From contig NZ_JAGKJK010000005.1 of NCBI RefSeq assembly GCF_020329435.1, positions 91,001 to 155,000 on the forward strand: a stretch of 64,000 nt of DNA, in the 5' to 3' direction. Shown here piece after piece: positions 18,052 to 26,543 of the stretch (positions are counted from its first letter, which is position 1; every line of letters begins with the position of its first letter). Source of the DNA: Bradyrhizobium hereditatis (GTDB lineage Bacteria; Pseudomonadota; Alphaproteobacteria; Rhizobiales; Xanthobacteraceae). The notes under the pieces are model-generated. The model made no database searches, was not told the DNA's origin, and was given only the letters and a program-made list of their open reading frames with translations. Position numbers and translations under genes: made by a program.

Positions 18052-19491
18052 TCAGACGCGGTCATAGATATCCTGAACGCGGACGATGTCGTCCTCCCCG
18101 AGATAGCTGCCCGACTGGACCTCGATCAGGTTGAGCGGAACCTTTCCGGGGTTCTCCAGACGGTGCATGCAGCCCAGCGGCACGAAAATCGATTCGTTCT
18201 CGCGCAGCAGGATTTCCTCGTCGTCGCGCGTGACGATCGCGGTGCCGTTCACCACGACCCAATGTTCGGCGCGATGATAGTGCTTCTGCAACGACAGCTT
18301 GGCGCCGGGATTAACGGTGATGCGCTTGACCTGAAACCGCTCGCCGGCATGGATCGACTGATAATAGCCCCAGGGTCGATGAACGCTGTGGGTCTGGGTC
18401 GCCGAGCGATGGCCGTTGGCCTTCAGCCGCTCGACAAGCTTCCCGACGTCCTGGTCGCGCTTGCGGCTGGTCACCAGCACGACGTCGGGCGAAGTTGCAA
18501 TCACGAGATCCTCGACGCCGAGCGCCGCGACCAGTTGCCCGTCGCCCCGGACATAGCAGCCGGAGGCATCCTCCACGACCGCATCGCCAATCACGACATT
18601 GCCGGACTGATCCTTTTCCGCCATCGACCACAGCGCCGACCAGCTTCCGACATCGCTCCAGTCGAAGGTGGCGGGAACGACCACGGCGTTGTCGGTTTTC
18701 TCCATGATCGCGTAATCGATCGAGATGGACGGGCAAGCCTCGAAAGCGCTTGCGTCGAGCCGGAGAAAATCGAGATCGCGGGTGGCGCCGGTGAGCGCCT
18801 TGCGGCAGGCGGCGAGCACTTCCGGCGCACGCTGCGCCAATTCGTCGATGAACTGGCGCGCGGGCAGCAGGAATATGCCGCTATTCCAGACATGCTCGTC
18901 GCAGGCCAGCAGACGCTCGACCGTTACAAGATCCGGCTTCTCGACGAAGCAGGCAACACTGCGAATCGGAGACGCAGCTTCCATCTCGTCGCCCATCCGG
19001 ATGTAGCCGAACCCGGTCGCTGCCGACGACGGCCGCACGCCAAACAGAACGAAGCGGCCATACCTCGCCGCCGTGATGCCCGTCGATACGGCAGCGCGAA
19101 ACGCGGCGAGATCGCGCACCCAATGGTCGACCGGCATCGCCAGGATCACGGCATCGGGATCGGTCTCACTGGCGAGCAGGGCTGCGATCGCGACGGCAGG
19201 CGCCGTGTTTCTTCCGAACGGTTCGAGCACGATGGTTGGCCGATCGATGCCGACCGCGCGCAGCTGCTCGCCGATTGCAAAGCGGTGCTCGGCGTTGGCG
19301 ATCACCATCGGATCGGAAAATAGCGTGGGGTCGTCGACCCGCAGCGCCGTCTGCTGCAGCAACGTGTTCTCGCCGAGCAGCGAGAGCAGCTGCTTGGGAT
19401 AGGTCTCGCGCGAGAGCGGCCACAGCCGCGAGCCGGCGCCGCCTGACAGGAGAACGGGTACGATACGGCCGCGCGGCTCGATCATCGCCAT
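18052..19491 (-). CDS. manC: Mannose-1-phosphate guanylyltransferase / mannose-6-phosphate isomerase
   Basis: 479 aa from the ATG at 19491 behind AAGGA; the open frame runs upstream to 19602 over His-rich non-homologous sequence. The nucleotidyltransferase signature SGGAGSRLWPLSRE begins near residue 16. The C-terminal cupin (type II PMI) domain contains HRPWGYYQSI and SLQKHYHRAEHWVVV. It makes GDP-mannose from mannose-1-P and, if the cupin is active, isomerises fructose-6-P to mannose-6-P. The gene lies 35 bp downstream of the sugar transferase stop in the left arm of the polysaccharide locus, so mannose is a likely constituent. Confidence 0.93.
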   Translation of the reverse strand: MAMIEPRGRIVPVLLSGGAGSRLWPLSRETYPKQLLSLLGENTLLQQTALRVDDPTLFSDPMVIANAEHRFAIGEQLRAVGIDRPTIVLEPFGRNTAPAVAIAALLASETDPDAVILAMPVDHWVRDLAAFRAAVSTGITAARYGRFVLFGVRPSSAATGFGYIRMGDEMEAASPIRSVACFVEKPDLVTVERLLACDEHVWNSGIFLLPARQFIDELAQRAPEVLAACRKALTGATRDLDFLRLDASAFEACPSISIDYAIMEKTDNAVVVPATFDWSDVGSWSALWSMAEKDQSGNVVIGDAVVEDASGCYVRGDGQLVAALGVEDLVIATSPDVVLVTSRKRDQDVGKLVERLKANGHRSATQTHSVHRPWGYYQSIHAGERFQVKRITVNPGAKLSLQKHYHRAEHWVVVNGTAIVTRDDEEILLRENESIFVPLGCMHRLENPGKVPLNLIEVQSGSYLGEDDIVRVQDIYDRV

Positions 19492-19526
19492 TTGTATGGT
19501 TCCTTCGATACTTGGAGGTTGCGAGA

Positions 19527-20351
19527 TCAGAAACCGCTGCCCGACAGGAACTCTTTGCGGATGGTGCGGATGATGATCATGATGTCGAGGCGCAGCGACC
19601 ATCGCTCGATGTAGTGGAGATCGTAATCGATCCGCGAGATTGCTGGCCCGGATTCGGCCGTGCTTCCCCTGCAGCCATTGACCTGCGCGAGCCCGGTGAG
19701 CCCCGGCCGCGCGGTGTGGCGCTGGAAATAGTAGGGCACGAGATCTTCGTAAGGAAGATCGGCCGCCAGCATTCCCGGGACATGCGGCCGCGGCCCGACC
19801 AGCGACATGTCGCCCTTGATCACATTGATCAGTTGCGGAATTTCATCAAGGCTGGTCTTGCGCAGAATTCTTCCGATCGACGTGACGCGCGCATCGCCCT
19901 GCACCGTCTGCGTTACGCCGCGCACGTCGCATGCATCGCTGCGCATGGTGCGAAACTTGTAGATCTTGAAGCGGCGGTTTCGATAGCCGTAGCGATATTG
20001 AAAGAACAGCACCGGCCCCGGCGAGGTCACCTTGATCGCCACGGCAATGGCGATCAGCAGCGGGGCAAAAAACAACAGCGCGGCGCTGGCCGCCGTGACG
20101 TCGAAGATGCGCTTTGCGATCGACGACGACGGTTCTTTTCGCGCCACACGGCGCGAACGCCGACGGCCTCTGTACGCACCATGCGTACTACCGCCGGCAA
20201 ACTCGACAGGACGGACCGATATCTGGGTTCGCTCTCTTCTGATCGGCGTGACATTATCGTTCCGATCGAAGTTGGCTGTCACGATGGAAGCCATGACTCT
20301 CCTCTGCGCTGGAACCGGACTGTGATAGAGCATGTCGAAATTGCTCGACAC
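19527..20351 (-). CDS. Polyprenyl-phosphate sugar-1-phosphate transferase (ExoY-like initiating enzyme)
   Basis: 274 aa. After about 70 polar residues there is one hydrophobic segment (about 80-105, [20 protein letters not shown]), then the catalytic cytosolic domain: [29 protein letters not shown] and the [11 protein letters not shown] region, diagnostic of the bacterial sugar transferase family. The short single-pass topology matches ExoY-type enzymes rather than long WbaP forms. It transfers a hexose-1-P to undecaprenyl phosphate to start the repeat unit. It is the first gene of the minus-strand arm, facing the 20.4-20.8 kb divergent promoter region. Confidence 0.92.
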   Translation of the reverse strand: MSSNFDMLYHSPVPAQRRVMASIVTANFDRNDNVTPIRRERTQISVRPVEFAGGSTHGAYRGRRRSRRVARKEPSSSIAKRIFDVTAASAALLFFAPLLIAIAVAIKVTSPGPVLFFQYRYGYRNRRFKIYKFRTMRSDACDVRGVTQTVQGDARVTSIGRILRKTSLDEIPQLINVIKGDMSLVGPRPHVPGMLAADLPYEDLVPYYFQRHTARPGLTGLAQVNGCRGSTAESGPAISRIDYDLHYIERWSLRLDIMIIIRTIRKEFLSGSGF

Positions 20352-20837
20352 CGAGCGTAACGATTTCGCAGCAGCGAACGTCCGCTTTCGCGGTCGCTAA
20401 GACTTTCCAGAATCTTGAGCGAAATTTGGCGCGAAAACGAAAGTGATCCCGCAGACGCGTGGAACTGACTCGTTAAGAAAATATTGCGACGCGATATTCC
20501 GGTTTGTTCGGAGATGCTTAGTCGCGATGTGCCTGGTTAATGAGCTGCGCGAGACTCGAAGCAGCTATGCATAATCGAAAATCACGGAACAAATTCCATT
20601 GTTCGATTCTCGAGATTCAATTGAGCAAATGCATCGTCATCAGATCGCAACAAATGACGCTACGTCGTTGTTTGAAAGAGATTGCTCACCGAAAGCGAAG
20701 AGCATCGTCACGACGTGACAACAGAGTGTGATCAAGCCGCACGCGCCGTGCGATGATCGCAAGCTTTCGGAAGAAAAACAGAGGCGGCCGCGATTCGTGA
20801 GCCGCCCACCTCGCGGAACATTTCCGGGGAGGCGCCC
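20352..20837. promoter_or_regulatory. Divergent promoter region of the exopolysaccharide locus
   Basis: About 490 bp between the initiating sugar transferase (minus) and the small membrane protein (plus). The stretch at about 20440-20700 is clearly more AT-rich than its surroundings (for example 'gttaagaaaatattgcg', 'caattgagcaaatgcatc'). No gene is recognisable. It should hold the promoters of both arms. I cannot assign a defined operator; the interrupted palindrome 'gattctcgagattc' near 20606-20619 is the only symmetric site I noticed. Confidence 0.45.
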
Positions 20838-20981
20838 ATGATGGCCGAACGTCTGCATAGCCGCGCGCTGGTGCGACACGGCGAAGTGTTGCCTGATCGC
20901 AAGCTCAGAAACCGCATCATCATCGGCAATGTGATCGCGTGGCTGGCGATCGTGTTTCTGATTCTTCTGATCTTGTTCTAG
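20838..20981 (+). CDS. Small single-pass membrane protein (47 aa)
   Basis: The ATG at 20838 (second ATG immediately after) is preceded by GGGGAGG seven bases upstream, a strong ribosome site. The product has a charged N-terminal half (MMAERLHSRALVRHGEVLPD) and a C-terminal membrane helix (residues 27-47, IIIGNVIAWLAIVFLILLILF) with Arg/Lys just before it, predicting a cytoplasmic N-terminus. It is the first gene of the plus-strand arm, just before the PPP phosphatase. I do not recognise a family. The size and position suggest a small regulator or anchor for an envelope complex; this is inference. Confidence 0.6.
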   Translation: MMAERLHSRALVRHGEVLPDRKLRNRIIIGNVIAWLAIVFLILLILF

Positions 20982-21044
20982 CGCCACTATGTTGACACAT
21001 CGTGGATTGACCGCCGTGCGGTTCCATGATCGACATTGCAGATC

Positions 21045-21776
21045 ATGCACCGTCCCGCGGCATCTTCGCGCTCCGTAAGCGCTTCAGCGCCGGCCGGCAC
21101 GCGCATCTATGCGGTCGGCGACATCCACGGCCGCGCCGATCTGTTGAGCGAGATCACCGCACGAATCGATGACGACATCAGGCGCAGGCCGATCGCACAT
21201 ACGGTCGAAGTCTATCTCGGCGACTACATCGATCGCGGGCCGCACTCAAAAACTGTGATCGATCTGCTCGCGGTCCGGCTGGTTGCTCATCACGCAGTGT
21301 GTCTGCGAGGCAACCACGAAGCTGTGATGGAAGGGTTCCTTCAGGATCCCGACATTCTGCCATACTGGCTGCAACTCGGCGGCATGCAGACGCTTGCATC
21401 TTACGGCATCGAACTACGCGACGACTCCGAAACAGCCTCTGCCTTGCATCGCCGCTTTATTGACGCGTTTCCTCGTGCACACGAATTGGTCATGCAATGC
21501 CTGCGCAACCATTTCAGTTGCGGCGATTTTCTGTTCGTGCATGCCGGCATTCGCCCAAACATTCCGATAGAACGTCAGGATATCAACGACCTAATCTGGA
21601 TTCGCAACGAGTTCCTCGATTCTACGCGGACACACGAACGCTTCATCGTGCACGGTCATACACCGGTGCCGCACCCGGATATTCGTCACAACCGAATCAA
21701 CATCGACACCTGCGCGTGGCGAACGGGAACCTTGACCTGCATTGCGATCGAGGGATCGACGATACTCTTCTTATGA
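21045..21776 (+). CDS. PPP-family serine/threonine (metallo)phosphatase
   Basis: 243 aa from ATG 21045; an in-frame TTG lies 9 bp upstream. The complete metallophosphoesterase signature is present: GDIHGRADL, YLGDYIDRGP, LRGNHEAVME, FVHAGIRP and VHGHTPVPHP, with a terminal NIDTCAW. This is the prokaryotic PPP group (PrpA/PrpB and lambda-phosphatase-like), two-metal enzymes that remove phosphate from Ser/Thr and often Tyr. It precedes the Wza-like and Wzc-like genes and no low-molecular-weight Tyr phosphatase is present. A role in dephosphorylating the Wzc tyrosine cluster is plausible but unproven. Confidence 0.9.
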   Translation: MHRPAASSRSVSASAPAGTRIYAVGDIHGRADLLSEITARIDDDIRRRPIAHTVEVYLGDYIDRGPHSKTVIDLLAVRLVAHHAVCLRGNHEAVMEGFLQDPDILPYWLQLGGMQTLASYGIELRDDSETASALHRRFIDAFPRAHELVMQCLRNHFSCGDFLFVHAGIRPNIPIERQDINDLIWIRNEFLDSTRTHERFIVHGHTPVPHPDIRHNRINIDTCAWRTGTLTCIAIEGSTILFL

Positions 21777-21939
21777 TGTGCTCTTAAGATGTGCACACGA
21801 CTTTGATGTCTACACGACTCGTGAACCATGACGCGTTTGCGACTCGCTTACGATGCGATGGAACTCCTGCCTCACATTTTTTTGCCGTGTTTGCTTCGAT
21901 AAGATCGGCGGCTGTACGTGCATTCACGGAGATGCAGCC

Positions 21940-22533
21940 ATGCAGCAGCGGTCGTCCAGCGCCGGCCTGACGCTTCACTTTCTTCTATTCATCCTCGCGA
22001 TCGCCGGCATCGTCGCGAGTCTTTCGCTTCACGCTTCGGCACAAACGCCGCGATCCGCACCGCCGTCGTCGGAGGAAAGTTACGTCCTCGGCCCGAACGA
22101 CCGAATCAGGCTGAAGGTCTACGGCGAGCCCGACATCACCGGCGAATACGAAATCAGCAATAGCGGTCAGGTTTCGATCCCGCTCGCGGGCCACATCAGA
22201 GCTGCCGGCGCGACGACGCGGCAGCTCGAGAAATCGATCGCATCCGCGCTTGCAAAGGGAATCGTGCGTGATCCGCGCGTGAACGTCGAGATCGCGCAGT
22301 ATCGGCCGTATTACATTCTCGGCGAGGTCAAGAAGAGTGGCGAGTATCCGTATCGCCATGGATTGACGGTGCTGGATGCGGTCGCGAGCGCCGGCGGCTT
22401 TACGTACCGGGCCAATGAAAACAAGGTCTTTCTGCGCCGCGCAGGCGCCGGTACGGAAGAGACTTATCCTCTCGATGCTCCCGTTCCGGTTTATCCGGGC
22501 GACAACATCCGAATTCCGGAGCGCTACTTCTAG
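21940..22533 (+). CDS. Polysaccharide export protein (Wza/OMA family, short form)
   Basis: About 197 aa from MQQRSSSAGLTLHF behind GGAG. A signal peptide ends near HASAQT; there is no lipobox Cys, unlike E. coli Wza. The polysaccharide export (PES) domain starts YVLGPNDRIRLKVYGEPDITG; one SLBB domain follows (YYILGEVKKSGEYPY...SAGGFTYRANENKVFL). The protein is half the length of Wza and has no C-terminal amphipathic barrel helix. It therefore probably works with the separate outer-membrane barrel protein encoded next, as in GumB/VpsM-type systems. Periplasmic or outer-membrane associated. Confidence 0.9.
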   Translation: MQQRSSSAGLTLHFLLFILAIAGIVASLSLHASAQTPRSAPPSSEESYVLGPNDRIRLKVYGEPDITGEYEISNSGQVSIPLAGHIRAAGATTRQLEKSIASALAKGIVRDPRVNVEIAQYRPYYILGEVKKSGEYPYRHGLTVLDAVASAGGFTYRANENKVFLRRAGAGTEETYPLDAPVPVYPGDNIRIPERYF

Positions 22534-22828
22534 CTATCCACGGAACTGCAGATGAGGTGAGTGCTGCGCGCAAGCGGATGATGGCGTTTGTGTTGCGCTG
22601 TCGTCACAGCATTTCGCGGATGCGAAAAATTTTGCAACGCGGGGGAAACTTTCCCGGCAAGGCGCGTTGCAGGCGTGCGCATCACTTCAATCTTACAATT
22701 CAATTCCTTGCGCCCGCGTACCGAGTATGAGGCCTGCCTTTCCTATGCGCAGTCGACGATCATTTTCTGAGCGATGGGCTTCGCCCCGTAAGTGTTCGCC
22801 GCCTCCGCGCTCCCGCAAGGGATGGGTG

Positions 22829-24250
22829 ATGGGATCCGAGTCCGAACTTGCATCGCTGTCGGAGGAAAGCGGAGACCTAGTCCGTTCGCGACGCATGTTC
22901 GCTCGATGCCGCATAAGTTTCTTGCCCGCGCCGGCGGCTGCGATTCTGCTCGGGCTTGGGTCCTCAGCAAACGCGCAAGCCATTCCCTGGACAAACGGGG
23001 AGTTCGCTTCGCCATGGAACGCGCAGAAAATCTTTGAACCGTCGTCGCTGCCGGACCGAACCGATCCGGAGAATCGCGAGGAGATTCCGCCTGAGGACAC
23101 GCCGGTGAAGAACAGGCAGCAGCCTGGCTACGAGCCCATCGGGATTCGCTCCGGCTCGTGGATGTTCAACCCCTCGCTCACCGCCGGCACATTCTACGAC
23201 AGCAACGTCTTCTCGTCGAACACCACGCAGCGCTCCGATATCGCGGCGGTGATCGAGCCGACCTTGCGTGCGCATTCGCTGTGGGGACGGCACGGACTCG
23301 ATCTGAAGCTGAATGCCCAATCGACGGCCTATAGCCAGTTCTCCAGCCTGAACCAGACCAATGCCAGCCTGAAGGGCAATGGCTGGCTGGATATCACGAA
23401 AGACACGATGCTGCTCGGCAGCTTTCAGATCGCGCATCTGAACGAGGGCGTCGGCACGCTCACCTCGCCCGCCAACGCTATCTCGCCGACGCCGTACAAT
23501 CTGATGTCCGGCGATGTCACGCTGCGCAAGGAATTCAATCGGCTGACGACATCGATCGGCTTTCGCACCGATTCATATGATTATGGCTCGACGCGCGCGC
23601 AGGATGGCACGGTCATCAGCCAGGACGCCCGCGACGGGCAGATCTACTCGCTGCACAGCCGGATCGACTATGCGATCTCATCGACGCTCGGCTGGTTCGG
23701 CGGCGTCGAAGGCAATCAGCGCGACATCAGGGGAACCCCCGGCCACACTCTGGACTCACAAGGCTATCGCGCGCTGTCCGGCATCACCATCGGCTTGAGC
23801 AATCTGATCACCGGCGAATTCGGCGCCGGCTACGTCCAGCAGCGATTCGACGATCCATCGATAGGAATGGTCGAGGGCCCTTCCTACCGCGCGCGGCTGA
23901 CATGGCGGCCGACGCGCCTTCTCGACGTTCACTTCAATGCCGAACAGCTCGTCACGCAGACGTCTGACACCAGCGCCACCGGCGTGCTCGCAAACGCGGT
24001 TCAGCTCGGCCTTGACTACGAGCTGCGCCGCAACGTCATCGTGTCGCTCGCGGGTGGATACGAGAACGACCGCTTCTTCGGCCAGTTCCGCAGGGATCAC
24101 GTGCTCACGTCGGACACGCGCGTCAAATATCTCGTCAATCGATTCTCCGCCGTTTCCGCCTACTACCGCTACACCAAGCGCGACAGCGACGTGCCGGTCT
24201 TCACCTTCGACAAACATCTGGTAGGAATGAATGTTACAGCGCAATTCTGA
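22829..24250 (+). CDS. Outer-membrane beta-barrel protein of exopolysaccharide export
   Basis: About 473 aa from MGSESELASLSE, with other in-frame starts upstream to 22667; the start is uncertain. A signal segment (ISFLPAPAAAILLGLGSSANAQA) ends near residue 50. The mature part has alternating hydrophobic/polar strands with many Tyr, Asn and Thr and ends with Phe (NVTAQF), the barrel C-terminal signature. It resembles the OMP family found beside PES-domain proteins in exopolysaccharide loci (EpsL/VpsM-like). It may supply the outer-membrane pore the short Wza homologue lacks. The stop overlaps the start of the tyrosine kinase gene by 20 bp. Confidence 0.82.
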   Translation: MGSESELASLSEESGDLVRSRRMFARCRISFLPAPAAAILLGLGSSANAQAIPWTNGEFASPWNAQKIFEPSSLPDRTDPENREEIPPEDTPVKNRQQPGYEPIGIRSGSWMFNPSLTAGTFYDSNVFSSNTTQRSDIAAVIEPTLRAHSLWGRHGLDLKLNAQSTAYSQFSSLNQTNASLKGNGWLDITKDTMLLGSFQIAHLNEGVGTLTSPANAISPTPYNLMSGDVTLRKEFNRLTTSIGFRTDSYDYGSTRAQDGTVISQDARDGQIYSLHSRIDYAISSTLGWFGGVEGNQRDIRGTPGHTLDSQGYRALSGITIGLSNLITGEFGAGYVQQRFDDPSIGMVEGPSYRARLTWRPTRLLDVHFNAEQLVTQTSDTSATGVLANAVQLGLDYELRRNVIVSLAGGYENDRFFGQFRRDHVLTSDTRVKYLVNRFSAVSAYYRYTKRDSDVPVFTFDKHLVGMNVTAQF

Positions 24251-26543
24251 CCTGCCCTATGTGATCCCCGATGATCCTCCGGCTCGCCCGACTGAAGGCT
24301 GGCAGTATCCGACCGTCGATCTGCGCGAGATGGGCCGCATTCTGCGCCGCCGCTACAAGCTCGTGGCGCTGCCGGCTGTTGTCCTGCTCGGCCTGGCGAT
24401 AACCTACCTGCTGTTGGCGACGACATTGTATACGGCGACATCGACCGTGCTGGTCGATCCGCGCCGCGCCAATGTCGTCGAGACCAACCAGTCCGTGCTG
24501 TCGAACTTCGGCACCGACGACGCGACGATCGAAAGCCAGACGCTGCTGATCCAATCGGTCGCGATCCTGACGCGCGTCGTCGGCAAGCTGAAGCTGACCG
24601 AAGACGAGGAGTTCACGCCGAAACCCGGCCTGCTCGATCCGATCAAGGCCCTGTTCCGCAGCAGCGGGCCGAGCGATGGCGCCAGCCCCGAGGATGCGGC
24701 CAAGGCGCGCTCGGTCGATATCCTTCAGAAGCGGATGAAGGTGACGCGGCAAGGCACCACCTTCCTGGTCGATATCGCCGTCAGCTCGCGATCGCCGCAG
24801 AAGGCCGCCACCATCGCCAACGCAATCGCGGACGCATACTTCGATGAGCAAGTCCGCGCCAAATACGAGGCCACGCGCATTGCCGCGAACTGGCTCAACA
24901 GCCAGATCGAGGATCTGAAGTCGAAGGTCGTCGCCTCCGAGAAAGCGGTCGAGGATTTTCGTTCCGCCAATAATCTGATGGTGTCGCAGGGCGTCACGCT
25001 CAACGACCAGCAGATCACCGATCTCAACAACAAGCTAATTGCCGCACGCGCCCAGACGGCGGAGGCGCGCGCCAAGTATGAGCAGGTCCAGGACATCACG
25101 AAGTCGGGCGGCGACCTAGGCGGCATCAACGCGGCCATTTCCTCGGAAATGATCACCAAGCTGCGCACGCAATACGCCGATATCGCGAAGAACGAGGCTG
25201 ATCTGTCAAGCAAGTATGGCGCGCGTCACCCGGCCGTAGCCAATGTCCGGGCGCAGCGGCGCGACACCCAAAAGCTGATCAACGAGGAAATCCGGCGAAT
25301 ACTGGAGAGCACGAAGCACGACTATGACGTCGCCCGCTCCCGCGAGGCGTCGCTGCAGCAAAGCCTCGACCAGCTCCAGGGCGTTTCCACTTCGTCAGGC
25401 CAGGCGCAGGTGCGCCTGCGCGAGCTGCAGCGCGAGGCCGAAGCCAACCGCACGCAGTATGAATCCTACCTGGCGCGTTCCAAGGAAACGACCGCGCAGG
25501 AGAGCCTGGAGATGCCGGACTCCCGGATCGTGACCAAGGCCAGCGTTCCGATCAGGCCGTCATCGCCCAAGACGATGCTGATCCTGGGCCTTGCCGTGAT
25601 GCTCGGCCTCGGCGCCGGCTCCGTGCTGGCGTTTCTCGCCGACTATCTCGACGACCGTGTGAAGACGCTCGATCGGGCCGAAGCCATTACCGGCGTGCCC
25701 GCGCTTGCCGCGGTTCCCTTGATCAGCACGCGCGAACTTGCCGGCCTGGCCCGGCGCGGACGAAAAGAACTCGGCCGCTATGACCCGAAGACCACGAAAC
25801 TGCTACCGGCGCCGCTGCAGCCACCCTTGACGCGCTACGCGATCGACGAGCCCGGCACGTTCTTCGCGGAGGCGATCCGCGCCGTTCGCCTGGCGCTGCA
25901 ACGGACGATGCGTTCGCAGCCGGTAAGGGTCGTGCAGGTCACCTCTGCGCTCGACAGCGAGGGCAAAACCACGCTTGCCATCAACCTTGCGCAGTCGCTG
26001 GCGACGCTCGGCATCCGGACGCTGCTCATCGACGGCGATCTCCGCAATCCGCAAGTGACGCGCGCGCTCTGTCCGCGCGCCGATGCCGGGCTGCTGGAAG
26101 TCGCCATCGGTCACGTTGCGCCGGAGCACGCGATCCTTGTCGACCAGAGCACGGGACTTTCGATCCTCCCCTCGACCAGGATCAAGCAGGTCGAATACAT
26201 CACGGAGTTGATGTTCTCCGAGCGGATCGTCGACGTCCTCGATCACTTCCGCCACCGCTACGAACTGATCGTGGTCGATTCGCCGCCGCTCGTGCCGCTT
26301 GTCGATGGCCGCGCGCTCGCCGAACTGGCCGACCGCATCATTCTGGCGCTGGCCTGGGACCAGACACCGGGCGAAGTGCTGTCCCATGCCATGGATCTCT
26401 TATCTCCGGTTAGCGATCGCGTCATGGGCACTGTGCTGACCCGAGTCGATCTCAGCCGCCTGCAATTCTATGACTATTACCGCAGCTCGGCCTATCTCAA
26501 GCCTTATGGCGCAGCGAGCCTGAATGCCGGAGCGGCGCGGTGA
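24231..26543 (+). CDS. Polysaccharide co-polymerase / tyrosine autokinase (Wzc/GumC-like)
   Basis: 770 aa. Wzz domain with a first membrane helix (about 44-64) and a second (about 450-470, MLILGLAVMLGLGAGSVLAFL) flanking a coiled-coil periplasmic domain. The cytoplasmic BY-kinase domain has Walker A DSEGKTT (K579), Walker A' LLIDGDLR (about 598-605) and Walker B LIVVDSPP (679-686). A C-terminal tyrosine cluster (Y747, Y749, Y750, Y755, Y759) is the likely autophosphorylation site. It controls chain length and export with the Wza-like protein. Its stop overlaps the polymerase start (GTGA). Confidence 0.94.
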   Translation: MLQRNSDLPYVIPDDPPARPTEGWQYPTVDLREMGRILRRRYKLVALPAVVLLGLAITYLLLATTLYTATSTVLVDPRRANVVETNQSVLSNFGTDDATIESQTLLIQSVAILTRVVGKLKLTEDEEFTPKPGLLDPIKALFRSSGPSDGASPEDAAKARSVDILQKRMKVTRQGTTFLVDIAVSSRSPQKAATIANAIADAYFDEQVRAKYEATRIAANWLNSQIEDLKSKVVASEKAVEDFRSANNLMVSQGVTLNDQQITDLNNKLIAARAQTAEARAKYEQVQDITKSGGDLGGINAAISSEMITKLRTQYADIAKNEADLSSKYGARHPAVANVRAQRRDTQKLINEEIRRILESTKHDYDVARSREASLQQSLDQLQGVSTSSGQAQVRLRELQREAEANRTQYESYLARSKETTAQESLEMPDSRIVTKASVPIRPSSPKTMLILGLAVMLGLGAGSVLAFLADYLDDRVKTLDRAEAITGVPALAAVPLISTRELAGLARRGRKELGRYDPKTTKLLPAPLQPPLTRYAIDEPGTFFAEAIRAVRLALQRTMRSQPVRVVQVTSALDSEGKTTLAINLAQSLATLGIRTLLIDGDLRNPQVTRALCPRADAGLLEVAIGHVAPEHAILVDQSTGLSILPSTRIKQVEYITELMFSERIVDVLDHFRHRYELIVVDSPPLVPLVDGRALAELADRIILALAWDQTPGEVLSHAMDLLSPVSDRVMGTVLTRVDLSRLQFYDYYRSSAYLKPYGAASLNAGAAR

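Noticed and set aside
20992..20997. TTGACA hexamer before the phosphatase gene as a promoter
   Set aside because: No -10-like hexamer at a 16-18 bp spacing; not reported as a promoter.
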